Shown here piece after piece: positions 21,701 to 27,997 of a stretch of DNA of 64,000 nt (the stretch's first letter is position 1; every line of letters starts with the position of its first letter). The position numbers and the translations under genes are program-made. Where the stretch lies: NCBI GenBank assembly GCA_963680875.1, contig OY804588.1, positions 92,932,233 to 92,996,232 on the forward strand. The letters are read 5' to 3'. This DNA comes from Bathymodiolus brooksi (lineage: Eukaryota > Mollusca > Bivalvia > Mytilida > Modiolidae). Under the pieces are notes generated by a model that searched no databases, was not told the origin of the DNA, and was given only the letters and a program-made list of their open reading frames with translations.

Positions 21701-22534
21701 CCAAGTATTTGAATTACAATGTATCTGTTAAATCAAATCAAACCAAACGTTACTACGAGAGAATCACCGGCCACCCGCAAGTTACTGACAAACTCTTATC
21801 ACATATTGTTGTAGCGAGTACACCTCGTCATGAACAGGATTCGAAATCACAACTTTAGTGGTGATAGGTACAGGTAGTTGTAAATCCATCACGACTACGA
21901 CTGCCCCTAACGTCGATTTGATTCTTGGAATGTAAATTTATTTTCATACACAAAAAATGTCTCACTAGTATTTATAAAGGTCTTCTATTTGAGGAAATTA
22001 ATCCCGAAATATTTTTTTCAAATGAAATCATAGTGCTCAAACCCCCGAACTTCGACACTTGAACCGAACATGTATTCAAATACACCAATGATCTCGTCTT
22101 TATCAGTTTAAATGGTCGACAACCAATAAAATTATATGAATTTGTTAAATGTGTTGTAGAAATAAATAGTGCTGCCGTTTTGGTTTATTTGCTTTATAAT
22201 GTCGCTTAGGTGCAATATACCGTTCTTAGACGAAAAACAAAAAATACTATCCATGCATAATTAGTAAAAATGATTTTCGCTTTAACAATGTGGTAGTCAT
22301 GACTATATAAATTTGGCATCCAAATGTTTACCTTATATTATGTATAAAGCTCAAGATTCAAGCATTAATTTTAATTAATTGTATTTATTTCCATTGTTTT
22401 TGCAGATTTACGAATTCCTTGGACATTTAAATCTATCGTATGCTGCAGCTTTTGTTGCTTCCTTAGCCTTTGAGTCACCAATGATGGGACTAGAGAAAGT
22501 CATCTTCAAACGACAGGAAAAATCGAAACAATAA
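655..22534 (+). CDS. Gene A: NRF-6-like acyltransferase-3 family membrane protein (12 exons, 5' partial)
   Basis: Spliced CDS: 655-748, 2098-2282, 5069-5236, 5802-5898, 8530-8622, 11865-12033, 12711-12790, 13501-13611, 14560-14683, 20029-20215, 21180-21322, 22406-22534 (about 526 codons, TAA at 22532). All introns are GT-AG and the frame stays open through every junction. The product has about ten hydrophobic segments. Family motifs seen are [11 protein letters not shown] (conserved His in an early membrane helix), [15 protein letters not shown] (formed across the exon 4/5 junction), FHRFWRLTPPYM (the R-x-T-P motif, across the exon 5/6 junction), LSPLIIVPL and [12 protein letters not shown]. 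These are typical of the NRF-6/NDG-4 branch of acyltransferase-3 proteins, known from C. elegans in lipid or drug transport; the substrate here is unknown. The Cys-rich extracellular NRF domain should be encoded before base 655, and only its end is seen. Exon structure matches gene B. Family call is strong; molecular function is inferred. Confidence 0.93.
798..1012 (-). mobile_element. SINE-A copy (antisense to gene A)
   Basis: A dispersed family in the window, here on the minus strand. In sense orientation it has a tRNA-like head (GGCCGTCGTGGTCGTGATCG, then GGTAGTTGGATTT as A-box region and a GTTCGAATCCCG-type B box). A body with TCTCCGGGTACTCCGGTTTC and CACCAATAAAACTGACC follows, and a tail AACACCATAACCCTAACC. 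It resembles mollusc tRNA-derived SINEs with a conserved central domain (possibly MetaSINE-like). This copy keeps head, B box and most of the body. Confidence 0.8.
1013..1461. other. Intron 1 sequence with a small 14-bp repeat
   Basis: AT-rich. Holds about three copies of AGTACATATTTATG at 1089-1133; nothing else recognised. Confidence 0.5.
1462..1690 (+). mobile_element. Dispersed repeat family E copy
   Basis: Shares with 30890-31075, 34735-34925 and 37890-38047 the order: ACCAAGNNNGGAAAGT, GTGTTAGG, ATTTTGCCTCTRTTTCTAAG, then TCCGACGGTGTGATATTT and CATTTTA. A 23-bp piece (TATATTATATGTGTTAGGAG) is triplicated at 1508-1568. No ORF; class unknown. Confidence 0.6.
1691..2097. other. Rest of intron 1
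   Basis: No feature recognised apart from the pyrimidine-rich acceptor of exon a2. Confidence 0.4.
2098..2282 (+). CDS. Gene A exon a2 (first TM helix and cytosolic linker)
   Basis: Acceptor TTTTTTTCAG, donor GTATAT at 2283. It encodes [20 protein letters not shown], then a charged linker ending in [16 protein letters not shown]. The linker is 15 codons shorter than in gene B, the largest length difference between the paralogs. Confidence 0.9.
2366..3862 (-). mobile_element. SINE-B copy split by an internal tandem array
   Basis: The left part (2366-2452, GTGAGTGAGGGATTGCTGTC and so on) and right part (3803-3862, ACTGTCCACATGTCGCTCC) match the two ends of the SINE-B copy at 14735-15100. The space between is filled by the 50-bp array, whose unit includes the SINE segment itself. 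The tRNA-like head is missing here. Confidence 0.7.
2453..3802. repeat. 50-bp tandem array, 27 copies
   Basis: Unit AGTAGACCAACACTCTTAAT + GGGATACCAATACTGCAAGC + TCGCTGCCAC, exact period 50 from 2453 to 3802. Variant units (GGGATGCC…GCTGTCGC) recur at 3025 and 3475, 450 bp (9 units) apart, which suggests block duplication. It begins 171 bases after exon a2. Confidence 0.95.
3863..4660. other. Intron 2 sequence without recognised features
   Basis: No exon, repeat unit or terminal inverted repeat was recognised. A short stretch at 4636-4658 resembles the 3' end of SINE-B. Confidence 0.4.
4661..4995 (-). mobile_element. SINE-A copy with internal duplication
   Basis: Antisense to gene A. The B-box-to-head segment is present twice in tandem (TTGAGTGGGTT…GTTGTAAATCCAA at about 4827-4897 and 4897-4966), so it has two tRNA-like heads. 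Confidence 0.8.
5069..5236 (+). CDS. Gene A exon a3 (conserved His helix)
   Basis: Acceptor ATTACAG, donor GTAAGT at 5237. Encodes [15 protein letters not shown], then [19 protein letters not shown]. The GHAY histidine is the residue most conserved in acyltransferase-3 proteins. Same 168-nt length as the gene B exon. Confidence 0.93.
5262..5442. mobile_element. MITE with ACAGTCAAACC termini
   Basis: Left end ACAGTCAAACCTGTATATAA, right end GGGTTTAACTGT (imperfect inverse), flanked by TA. 181 bp. A second copy with the same ends is at 38677-38859. Confidence 0.65.
5443..5801. other. Rest of intron 3
   Basis: AT-rich, nothing recognised. Confidence 0.4.
5802..5898 (+). CDS. Gene A exon a4
   Basis: Acceptor TTTTAG, donor GTATGT at 5899. 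Encodes [19 protein letters not shown], then VDTFFTL and two bases of a Ser codon. Splicing to 8530 completes FFTLSG, the family motif. 97 nt, as in gene B. Confidence 0.92.
5899..6262. other. Intron 4 start, unassigned
   Basis: The reading frame stays open past the a4 donor to 6127, but the protein loses similarity to the family at 5898, so this is intron. A CRE-like TGACGTCA at 6073-6080 is probably chance. Confidence 0.45.
6263..7588 (+). mobile_element. Degenerate Tc1/mariner DNA transposon
   Basis: About 1.33 kb bounded by TA and inverted ends: GGTGACAACAGTATTTCACG at 6263 and, inverted, TGTGACAAAAGTATTTCACG at 7588. Length fits a Tc1-like element carrying one transposase. It sits in intron 4 of gene A. 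A possible transposase start codon is at 6463. Confidence 0.85.
6463..7476 (+). pseudogene. Tc1-like transposase relic
   Basis: Starts MSRKTKEM, then many stops and frameshifts. Recognisable DDE-transposase pieces on different frames: [18 protein letters not shown] (before the second Asp), [17 protein letters not shown], and a piece near 7255-7290 with the SPDLN-IEN signature of Tc1/mariner. Not functional. Confidence 0.8.
7598..7720. mobile_element. Short MITE with CATTGTCGGYAAATA ends
   Basis: Left CATTGTCGGTAAATACAAAC and right, inverted, CATTGTCGGCAAATATAAAA. 123 bp. The right half has a second copy at 40810-40871. It lies next to the Tc1 relic. Confidence 0.7.
7721..8529. other. Rest of intron 4
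   Basis: AT-rich, no repeat partner or coding signal found; ends in the TTCTTTCAG acceptor of exon a5. Confidence 0.4.
8530..8622 (+). CDS. Gene A exon a5
   Basis: Acceptor TTCTTTCAG, donor GTAAAT at 8623. Encodes [20 protein letters not shown], then [10 protein letters not shown] and two bases of Arg. 93 nt, as in gene B. Reading unspliced past 5898 gives the wrong residue (Arg) in the FFTLS motif, which confirms this junction. Confidence 0.92.
8690..8945 (-). mobile_element. SINE-A copy (antisense to gene A)
   Basis: Near full length, from the tail AAGGATTATGGTGTTAAACG to the head ATACGACCACGACGGCCC. Its B box (AGAATTCGAACTC) is recognisable. Confidence 0.8.
9164..11864 (+). repeat. 51-bp exon-derived tandem array, about 52 copies
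   Basis: Unit: TTTTTCAG followed by ACTGACACCTCCTTATATGT and TGATTCTGATGGTTTATGTG. Translated in the frame of exon a6 each unit reads [17 protein letters not shown], the same peptide that opens exons a6 and b6. So every unit holds a 3' splice site plus the first ~16 codons of the exon. Most units are 51 bp; some lack 3 bases (CACCTTATATG) or carry length changes, and these shift the frame. The last three units are decayed, and the final one reads ACT ATA TAA in the exon frame. The array ends at the real acceptor of exon a6. A second frame ([17 protein letters not shown]) is also open over long runs, which explains long but meaningless ORFs here. Confidence 0.95.
11865..12033 (+). CDS. Gene A exon a6 (source of the 51-bp array)
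   Basis: Acceptor CATTTTTCAG at 11855-11864, donor GTAAGT at 12034. Encodes [20 protein letters not shown], then an extracellular loop with [20 protein letters not shown]. 169 nt, as in gene B. Its first ~48 bases and its acceptor are the unit of the tandem array just upstream. Confidence 0.93.
12101..12306 (-). mobile_element. Family-P retroelement 3' fragment
   Basis: Antisense copy of the 3' untranslated region seen at 31092-31373 (AAGTTTGAAGATTCCAAATG … AACTCCACTAAAACCGGGGT). A further decayed piece follows at about 12378-12480. Confidence 0.65.
12307..12710. other. Rest of intron 6
   Basis: Contains the decayed family-P piece at 12378-12480; otherwise nothing. Ends in the CTTTTTTACAG acceptor of exon a7. 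Confidence 0.4.
12711..12790 (+). CDS. Gene A exon a7
   Basis: Acceptor CTTTTTTACAG, donor GTAAGT at 12791. Encodes [20 protein letters not shown], then IIVPLF: the W-Y-L-x-x-D-M-Q-F-F segment typical of the family. 80 nt, as in gene B. Confidence 0.92.
12871..13070 (+). mobile_element. SINE-A copy (sense to gene A), head truncated
   Basis: Starts inside the tRNA-like region (GGCAACTACCTATGCAATTT), keeps the body and ends in AACACTATAACCCTAACTCT. It keeps the AATAAA typical of the sense strand. Confidence 0.75.
13083..13190 (-). mobile_element. Family E fragment
   Basis: Partial copy (AATGTCGTAAAAAG … CCCTAACACACAAATACAGT) in the same orientation as 13230-13425. Confidence 0.5.
13230..13425 (-). 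mobile_element. Family E copy
   Basis: AAAAATACCACTCTGTCGGA … ACTCACTTTCATAGTTTGGTACAGG: reverse complement of the order seen at 30890-31075. Confidence 0.6.
13501..13611 (+). CDS. Gene A exon a8
   Basis: Acceptor TTGGCAG, donor GTAATT at 13612. Encodes [20 protein letters not shown], then [16 protein letters not shown]. 111 nt against 108 nt in gene B, one codon apart in the loop. Confidence 0.9.
13808..14033 (+). pseudogene. Reverse-transcriptase relic (family P, C-terminal part)
   Basis: Translation gives [16 protein letters not shown], then after a stop [16 protein letters not shown], then after another break [20 protein letters not shown] and [10 protein letters not shown], ending at TAA near 14031. 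These are C-terminal segments of a reverse transcriptase very common in bivalve DNA, probably from a Penelope-like or similar non-LTR retroelement. Stops and a frameshift make it dead. Sits in intron 8 of gene A. Confidence 0.8.
14129..14386 (+). mobile_element. SINE-A copy (sense to gene A)
   Basis: Head GTCGTGGTCGTGATGG, B-box region GTGTGTTTGAACCCCG, body and tail present. One of only two sense-oriented copies inside the two genes. Confidence 0.8.
14560..14683 (+). CDS. Gene A exon a9
   Basis: Acceptor CTATTAG, donor GTAAGT at 14684. Encodes [20 protein letters not shown], then [12 protein letters not shown]. The R-M-G-P-Y-L-V-G-M core is shared with gene B and is family-typical. 124 nt in both. 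Confidence 0.93.
14735..15100 (-). mobile_element. SINE-B copy, full length
   Basis: Minus strand. tRNA-like head at the right: CTGTGGTGTGATGGTTAGCC (A box TGGTTAGCC) and GTGGGTTCGAAACCCGG (B box). The left tail ends in a GTTAAACAACAATCACTTAC-type sequence. Best reference copy for the family in the window. Confidence 0.8.
15248..15345. mobile_element. Left part of MITE family G
   Basis: GGGAGATAGCTGAATTGTAT and TTTTGCTGTCGCAAAC resemble the left half of the complete copy at 36418-36571. Confidence 0.5.
15346..18795. other. 3.4-kb AT-rich intronic block without recognised features
   Basis: Part of intron 9 of gene A. No terminal inverted repeats, tandem units or coding frame of interest were seen, and no piece of it recurs elsewhere in the window, unlike most intron sequence here. 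Small ORFs at 15480-15743, 16354-16539 and 16960-17160 look like chance. It may belong with the small minus-strand ORF at 18796-19032. Confidence 0.4.
18796..19032 (-). CDS. Small unrecognised ORF (78 aa) inside intron 9 of gene A
   Basis: Antisense to gene A. Starts [20 protein letters not shown], with a fair start context, and ends at TAG. Composition is balanced and less AT-rich than the flanks, with charged stretches ([17 protein letters not shown]). Similar to nothing I recognise. It could be an exon of a nested gene or of a mobile element, or chance. No convincing donor follows in frame; a GTAAGT on the minus strand lies near 18758, after the stop. Confidence 0.25.
   Translation of the reverse strand: MPPRFQWISSNSSRKSLDVWSIFSDFAIRVEREELSDVVWRMTEMYVFRHLGQDNFRVVPKKNGIYRRIVLPIDTIII
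19033..19559. other. Unassigned intron 9 sequence
   Basis: Precedes the small minus-strand ORF. No repeat partner in the window; no promoter motif could be assigned. Confidence 0.35.
19560..19740 (-). mobile_element. Family-P retroelement 3' fragment
   Basis: AAGAGTTTGAAGATATCAAA … AAAACCGGGGGTGAACTCGG: antisense 3' region of the element at 31092-31783. Confidence 0.7.
19795..19955 (-). mobile_element. Family E copy
   Basis: ATACCACACTGTCGGAACAT … CACTCCCTTTCCTAGCTTGC: same orientation and order as 13230-13425. Confidence 0.6.
20029..20215 (+). CDS. Gene A exon a10
   Basis: Acceptor CGTTTCAG, donor GTAGGT at 20216. Two hydrophobic segments: [20 protein letters not shown], then [20 protein letters not shown] after a loop ([19 protein letters not shown]). 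187 nt, as in gene B. Confidence 0.94.
20216..20789. other. Start of intron 10
   Basis: The frame from exon a10 stays open to 20367 but leaves the family at the GTAGGT donor. Nothing else recognised. Confidence 0.4.
20790..21025 (-). mobile_element. SINE-A copy (antisense to gene A)
   Basis: From GGTATGATGTTCAACAATAT to the head ACGATCACGACCATTACGGC; B box GGGATTCGAACTC. Confidence 0.8.
21180..21322 (+). CDS. Gene A exon a11
   Basis: Acceptor TTTTTACAG, donor GTAAGT at 21323. Encodes [20 protein letters not shown], then [19 protein letters not shown]. The P-L-S-R-L-T-Y-x-A-Y-L-V-H motif is diagnostic for this family. 143 nt, as in gene B. Confidence 0.95.
21384..21582 (-). mobile_element. 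SINE-A copy (antisense), internally deleted
   Basis: Tail GGGTTAGGGATATGGTGTTT, body with GGTGGAGGAAACCGGAGTAC; the segment holding the B box is deleted. Confidence 0.75.
21757..21909 (-). mobile_element. SINE-A copy (antisense), tail lost
   Basis: AGAGAATCACCGGCCACCCG … GGTAGTTGTAAATCCATCAC. Lacks the 3' third. Confidence 0.7.
21910..22405. other. Rest of intron 11
   Basis: No feature recognised; ends in the acceptor of the last exon. Confidence 0.4.
22406..22534 (+). CDS. Gene A exon a12 (last exon, stop)
   Basis: Acceptor TTTTTGCAG; TAA stop at 22532-22534. Encodes a last membrane segment, [20 protein letters not shown], then the basic tail [12 protein letters not shown]. The E-x-P-x-x-x-L-E ending is usual for NRF-6-like proteins. 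Confidence 0.94.
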   Translation: MYEFLGHLNLSYAAAFVASLAFESPMMGLEKVIFKRQEKSKQ

Positions 22535-22578
22535 TCTTTTTAAAAACATGATTACCATGTGTAATGTTTGTAATAGCA

Positions 22579-22584
22579 ATTAAA
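22579..22584 (+). promoter_or_regulatory. Candidate polyadenylation signal of gene A
   Basis: ATTAAA, 45 bases after the stop of gene A, in AT-rich sequence. It is the common variant of AATAAA. No transcript evidence is available. Confidence 0.45.
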
Positions 22585-22765
22585 GATTACATTTATGTTT
22601 TAGGAAATCTTGATTTATTTTTTAAGAAAGATAGAATATCAAGACAAAATCGCGGGTCAATATTGAAAGACAAGGATATGACAAATTATATGTTTATAAA
22701 AAGCAAATACAAAAACAAGCAATAATCAGCGAAACAAACATAGAAAACTACAAATGAGAAACACT

Positions 22766-22804
22766 GACCCTAACCCTAATCCTAACCCTAACCCTAATCC
22801 TAAC
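22766..22804. repeat. Telomere-like (CCCTAA)n tract
   Basis: About six units of CCCTAA/TCCTAA (ACCCTAACCCTAATCCTAAC and onward). It lies just before a family-P scrap (ACCGGGAGGTGAACTCGG) and the SINE-A copy at 22833, whose own end begins GGTTAGGGTTATGG. It may therefore be SINE tail sequence rather than a telomere relic. Confidence 0.75.
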
Positions 22805-22832
22805 CGGGAGGTGAACTCGGTGTTCCTGAAAA

Positions 22833-23082
22833 GGTTAGGGTTATGGTGTTTAATTCCAATTTCAACAACATTTCATCTATATCGTGGTGACCAGTTTCAG
22901 TGAAGGAAACCGTAGTACCCGGAAAAAACCACCGACCTGTCGCAAGCCGCTGACATTCTTTATTACATAATGTTGTATCGAGCACACCTCGGCATGTGCT
23001 GGATTCGAACTTGCTACTTTAGTGGCACTTATTGCATAGGTAGTTGTACATCCAACTACTATACAATCACGACAACGAAGCT
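22833..23082 (-). mobile_element. SINE-A copy, intergenic
   Basis: Downstream of gene A. From GGTTAGGGTTATGGTGTTTA to the head TACAATCACGACAACGAAGC. Confidence 0.78.
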
Positions 23083-23496
23083 CATGAAAGGCTATCAGTT
23101 CTTGCTTTCACATAAGGAACCCGCGGTGTCAGGGTTATCTCAAAGCAGTTGTTAAACTTAAATTGCAATATGTGAAGGTGAAGTTACTCAAATCTGCTAG
23201 CTGACCTATATGACAGTTTCGTAGTAGGAGTTTGTGTTCTCAATTATGGAAAGTAAATTTAACCAATGATGGTCAAACATTCCACCAATATCAACAAAAC
23301 GAACAACCATCTCTCATTGAACATAAAAAAAACTTCAGGTCTTATCTTGGGACATGTATACAAATGTGGTGGGATTAAACCTGCTAATGGGATTCCAATC
23401 CCCTATCTCTTGATGTGTGGATCTACAATGACAACACATATATTTATTTTCACTCAAAAAGACGATCGACACATAAAGGAATAACAACATAAAAAT
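23083..23496. other. Intergenic sequence before the 59-bp array
   Basis: No recognised coding or repeat features; the 72-codon ORF at 23266 looks like chance. Confidence 0.4.
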
Positions 23497-25973
23497 GGAC
23501 AGAACAATAGCAGTAAATGTTCGTTGTTAACTAACTACTATCTAGGAAGGTGAGTGGACAGAACAATAGCAGTAAATGTTCGTTGTTAACTAACTACTAT
23601 CTAGGAAGGTGAGTGGACAGCACAATAACAGTAAATGTTCGTTGTTAACTAATTACTATCTAGGAAGGTGAGTGGAAGCACAATAACAGTAAATGTTTGT
23701 TGTTAACTAATTACTATCTAGGAAGGTGAGTGGACAGACCAATAACAGTAAATGTTCGTTGTTAACTAACTACTATCTAGGAAGGTGAGTGGACAGCACA
23801 ATAACAGTAAATGTTCGTTGTTAACTAATTACTATCTTGGAAGGTGAGTGGACAGCACAATAACAGTAAATGTTCGTTGTTAACTAATTACTATCTAGGA
23901 AGGTGAGTGGACAGCACAATAACAATAAATGTTCGTTCTTAACTAACCACTATCTAGGAAGGTGAGTGGACAGCACAATAACAGTAAATGTTCGTTATTA
24001 ACTAACTACTATCTAGGAAGGTGAGTGGACAGCACAATAACAGTAAATGTTCGTTGTTAACTAACTACTATCTAGGAAGGTGAGTGGACAGCACAATAAC
24101 AGTAAATGTTCGTTGTTAACTAACCACTATCTAGGAAGGTGAGTGGACAGCACAATAACAGTAAATGTTTGTTGTTAACTAACTACTATCTAGGAAGGTG
24201 AGTGGTCAGCACAATAACAGTAAATGTTCGTTGTTAACTAATTACTATCTAGGAAGGTGAGTGGACAGCACGATAACAGTAAATGTTCGTTGTTAACTAA
24301 CTACTATCTAGGAAGGTGAGTGGACAGCACAATAACAGTAAATGTTCGTTGTTAACTAACTACTATCTATGAAGGTGAGTGGACAGCACCATAACAGTAA
24401 ATGTTCGTTGTTAACTAACTACTATCTAGGAAGGTGAGTGGACAGCACAATAACAGTAAATGTTCGTTGTTAACTAACCACTACCTAGGAAGGTGAGTGG
24501 ACAGCACAATAACAGTAAATGTTCGTTGTTAACTAATTACTATCTAGGAAGGTGAGTGGACAGCACAATAACAGTAAATGTTCGTTGTTAACTAATTACT
24601 ATCTAGGAAGGTGAGTGGACAGCACAATAACAGTAAATGTTCGTTGTTAACTAACTACTATCTAGGAAGGTGAGTGGACAGCACAATAACAGTAAATGTT
24701 CGTTGTTAACTAACTACTATCTAGGAAGGTGAGTGGACAGCACAATAACAGTAAATGTTCGTTGTTAACTAACTACTATCTAGGAAGGTGAGTGGACAGA
24801 CCAATAACAGTAAATGTTCGTTGTTAACTAACTACTATCTAGGAAGGTGAGTGGACAGCACAATAACAGTAAATGTTCATTGTTAACTAATTACTATCTA
24901 GGAAGGTGAGTGGACAGCACAATAACAGTAAATGTTCGTTGTTAACTAATTACTATCTAGGAAGGTGAGTGGACAGCACAATAACAGTAAATGTTCGTTG
25001 TTAACTAACTACTATCTAGGAAGGTGAGTGGACAGCACAATAACAATAAATGTTCGTTGTTAACTAACTACTATCTAGGAAGGTGAGTGGACAGCACAAT
25101 AACAGTAAATGTTCGTTGTTAACTAACTACTATCTAGGAAGGTGAGTGGACAGCACAATAACAATAAATGTTCGTTGTTAACTAACTACTATCTAGGAAG
25201 GTGAGTGGACAGCACAATAACAGTAAATGTTCGTTGTTAACTAACTACTATCTAGGAAGGTGGGTGGACAGCACAATAACAGTAAATGTTCGTTGTTAAC
25301 TAACTACTATCTAGGAAGGTGAGTGGACAGCACAATAACAGTAAATGTTCGTTGTTAACTAATTACTATCTAGGAAGGTGAGTGGACAGCACAATAACAG
25401 TAAATGTTCGTTGTTAACTAACTACTATCTAGGAAGGTGAGTGGACAGCACAATAACAATAAATGTTCGTTGTTAACTAATTACTATCTAGGAAGGTGAG
25501 TGGACAGCACAATAACAGTAAATGTTCGTTGTTAACTAATTACTATCTAGGAAGGTGAGTGGACAGCACAATAACAGTAAATGTTCGTTGTTAACTAATT
25601 ACTATCTAGGAAGGTGGGTGGACAGCACAATAACAGTAAATGTTCGTTGTTAACTAACTACTATCTAGGAAGGTGAGTGGACAGCACAATAACAATAAAT
25701 GTTCGTTGTTAACTAATTACTATCTAGGAAGGTGAGTGGACAGCACAATAACAGTAAATGTTCGTTGTTAACTAATTACTATCTAGGAAGGTGAGTGGAC
25801 AGCACAATAACAGTAAATGTTCGTTGTTAACTAATTACTATCTAGAAAGGTGAGTGGACAGCACAATAACAGTAAATGTTCGTTGTTAACTAACTACTAT
25901 CTAGAAAGGTGAGTGGACAGCACAATAACAGTAAATGTTCGTTGTTAACTAATTACTATCTAGAAAGGTGAGA
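23497..25973. repeat. 59-bp tandem array, 42 copies, with splice-like motifs
   Basis: Unit GGACAGCACAATAACAGTAA + ATGTTCGTTGTTAACTAACT + ACTATCTAGGAAGGTGAGT, period 59 with one 1-base deletion near 23671. Each unit contains AAGGTGAGT (a perfect 5' splice-site match), TTAACTAAC (branch-point-like) and TACTATCTAG (3' splice-site-like). Variation is mainly CTAACTA/CTAATTA and ACAGTAAA/ACAATAAA. Lies between the two convergent genes. Confidence 0.95.
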
Positions 25974-26129
25974 TCTGTTGATTAAAAACCATAACTCTTA
26001 AGACGAACAAATCATAATTTATACTTATAACAGATTTAATACCAATTAGTCATAAACACCGAAAGTGAAAAGATATGTGTATATAGGTTATTTTGTATTT
26101 TATATTGTGGCTTTTTATACATTTTACTC

Positions 26130-26187
26130 AATGACGGCCACGATATAACTGAAATATTGTTAAGTGACGTTAAACACCATAACCCAC
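26130..26187 (+). mobile_element. SINE-A tail fragment
   Basis: GACGGCCACGATATAACTGA … GTTAAACACCATAACCC: only the 3' end of the family. Confidence 0.7.
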
Positions 26188-27052
26188 TTCTCAATTTACT
26201 CCTTTTAAAATTAATTTTCTGATGTCACTGAAATCGTCCATGATTTATGTCGTCTGTTTTGTTTTCTTCATAACTCATGGTTATTGGGTCACTTATGTAA
26301 ACTAGTGGAAACTTGTATCTGAATACTAACCAGACCATCGCCGATTGATTGGTTATAAATATGACCCCTGACCTGTTAAATGTTAGTGCTTGGCCAAAAG
26401 AAATAAAGAAACAAAAAGATACAATAAATTTCTTATTTGAAATTAAATTGATTATTCATGGGATTGTAACTGCATGTTACACAGATTTAGGTAAAGAATG
26501 TTCACTGCTGGTGGACTATTACCCCCGAGGGTATTATCCGTCAAAAAATCTGTGCTTCAAATATATATTTATTTTTTAAATTTACAGTTCCTAAATGATG
26601 TAATTTTTATTAACACTAAGGTCAATCACCATACATCTGCTAGTACATGCATATAAATCAAAATATAATTCAGCTCAAAGAGCATGTTTCCATGGTCCAT
26701 GGAAATCTGCCTTCATTTACGGTTGTTGGTGGGGGATTTTTTTTTGGGGGGGGGGTGATTTTTTTTCATTGTTTTGTTTTGGAATTTTGTTTTGTTTTTG
26801 TTTTGTTTTTATTTGTTTTTGGTTTTTGATTTGTTTTGTTTTTTGCTTTGCATTTTTGAATTGTTTTTTTTTGTCAGAAAGTGTGTGTTGTCTTATCATT
26901 TATTATTTTATTTTCTTTCAGTTTAAATCTCTTGTAATAAGAGTACCTTGTATTGGTCTTCCACAATTTAAAAACATCGTGTCTTGTTGCATTTAAAAGC
27001 AGAATTAACTCCCTTTATCTGATTTAATCATAGTATAATGTTATGATTCTAA
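26188..27052. other. Intergenic stretch with a T/G-rich tract
   Basis: A poly-T/poly-G tract and TTTTG-rich sequence at 26728-26870 produce spurious Phe/Cys ORFs. Otherwise nothing. Confidence 0.45.
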
Positions 27053-27970
27053 AGGAGTTAGTGAATGTTGTTTAATGTCACATGATCTATTTGTCAGCTA
27101 CATCATGGTGATAACAAGTTACATTCGATGAGATGATGATAGTGTCCAGTTTGTACTAGTACAACAGATGGTGTCCAGTTTGTACTAGTACAACAGATGG
27201 CCTCCAGTTTGTACTAGTACAACAGATGGTGTCCAGTTTGTACTAGTACAACAGATGGTGTCCAGTTTGTACTAGTACAACATATGGTGTCCTGTTTGTA
27301 CTAGTACAACAGATGGTATCCAGTTTGTACTAGTACAACAGATGGTATCCAGTTTGTACTAGTACAACAGATAGTGTCCAGTTTGTACTAGTACAACAGA
27401 TGGTGTCCAGTTTGTACTAGTACAACAGATGGTGTCCAGTTTGTACTAGTACAACAGATAGTGTCCAGTTTGTACTAGTACAACAGATGGTATCCAGTTT
27501 GTACTAGTACAACAGATAGTGTCCAGTTTGTACTAGTACAACAGATGGTGTCCAGTTTGTACTAGTACAACAGATGGTGTCCAGTTTGTACTAGTACAAC
27601 AGATAGTGTCCAGTTTGTACTAGTACAACAGATGGTGTCCAGTTTGTACTAGTACAACAGATGGTATCCAGTTTGTACTAGTACAACAGATAGTGTCCAG
27701 TTTGTACTAGTACAACAGATGGTATCCAGTTTGTACTAGTACAACAGATGGTGTCCAGTTTGTACTAGTACAACACGCATAGTTGGAATTTTATAGTGTT
27801 ACATTTGTAGTTCACTGAAACAGCAGTTCGCGGGGTTGTCATGTTGCTCCAGTTATTGTCGTTTTTCCTTATTGTTGCGTGCAAAAGGGAGAAGTAACAC
27901 ATACCAATTCTATTGTGCTTTGTTTGACGCACGGAGCTCAAAATAAAATCTACCGCACTTGAAGCAGTCT
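27053..27970 (-). mobile_element. SINE-B copy with internal tandem array
   Basis: Left end GTTAGTGAATGTTGTTTAAT to 27137 and right part 27776-27970 (CAGCAGTTCGCGGGGTTGTC, AAATCTACCGCACTTGAAGC) match the 14735-15100 copy. The array between has grown from the SINE segment after GATGATGATGTCCGCTTTGT. Confidence 0.75.
27138..27775. repeat. 29-bp tandem array, 22 copies, palindromic core
   Basis: Unit GATGGTGTCCAGTTTGTACT + AGTACAACA, exact period 29. Each unit has the perfect 14-bp palindrome TTGTACTAGTACAA. Alternate forms are GATGGTG, GATAGTG and GATGGTA. Confidence 0.95.
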
Positions 27971-27997
27971 GATTTTAAAGGATAAATACACAGTTTA

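Noticed and set aside
22766..22804. Relic of a chromosome end fusion
   Set aside because: The tract is short, degenerate and next to SINE-A, whose tails have the same motif, so a SINE origin is simpler.
23497..25973. CRISPR array
   Set aside because: Units are contiguous tandem copies without unique spacers, in a eukaryotic genome; the same applies to all other arrays here.
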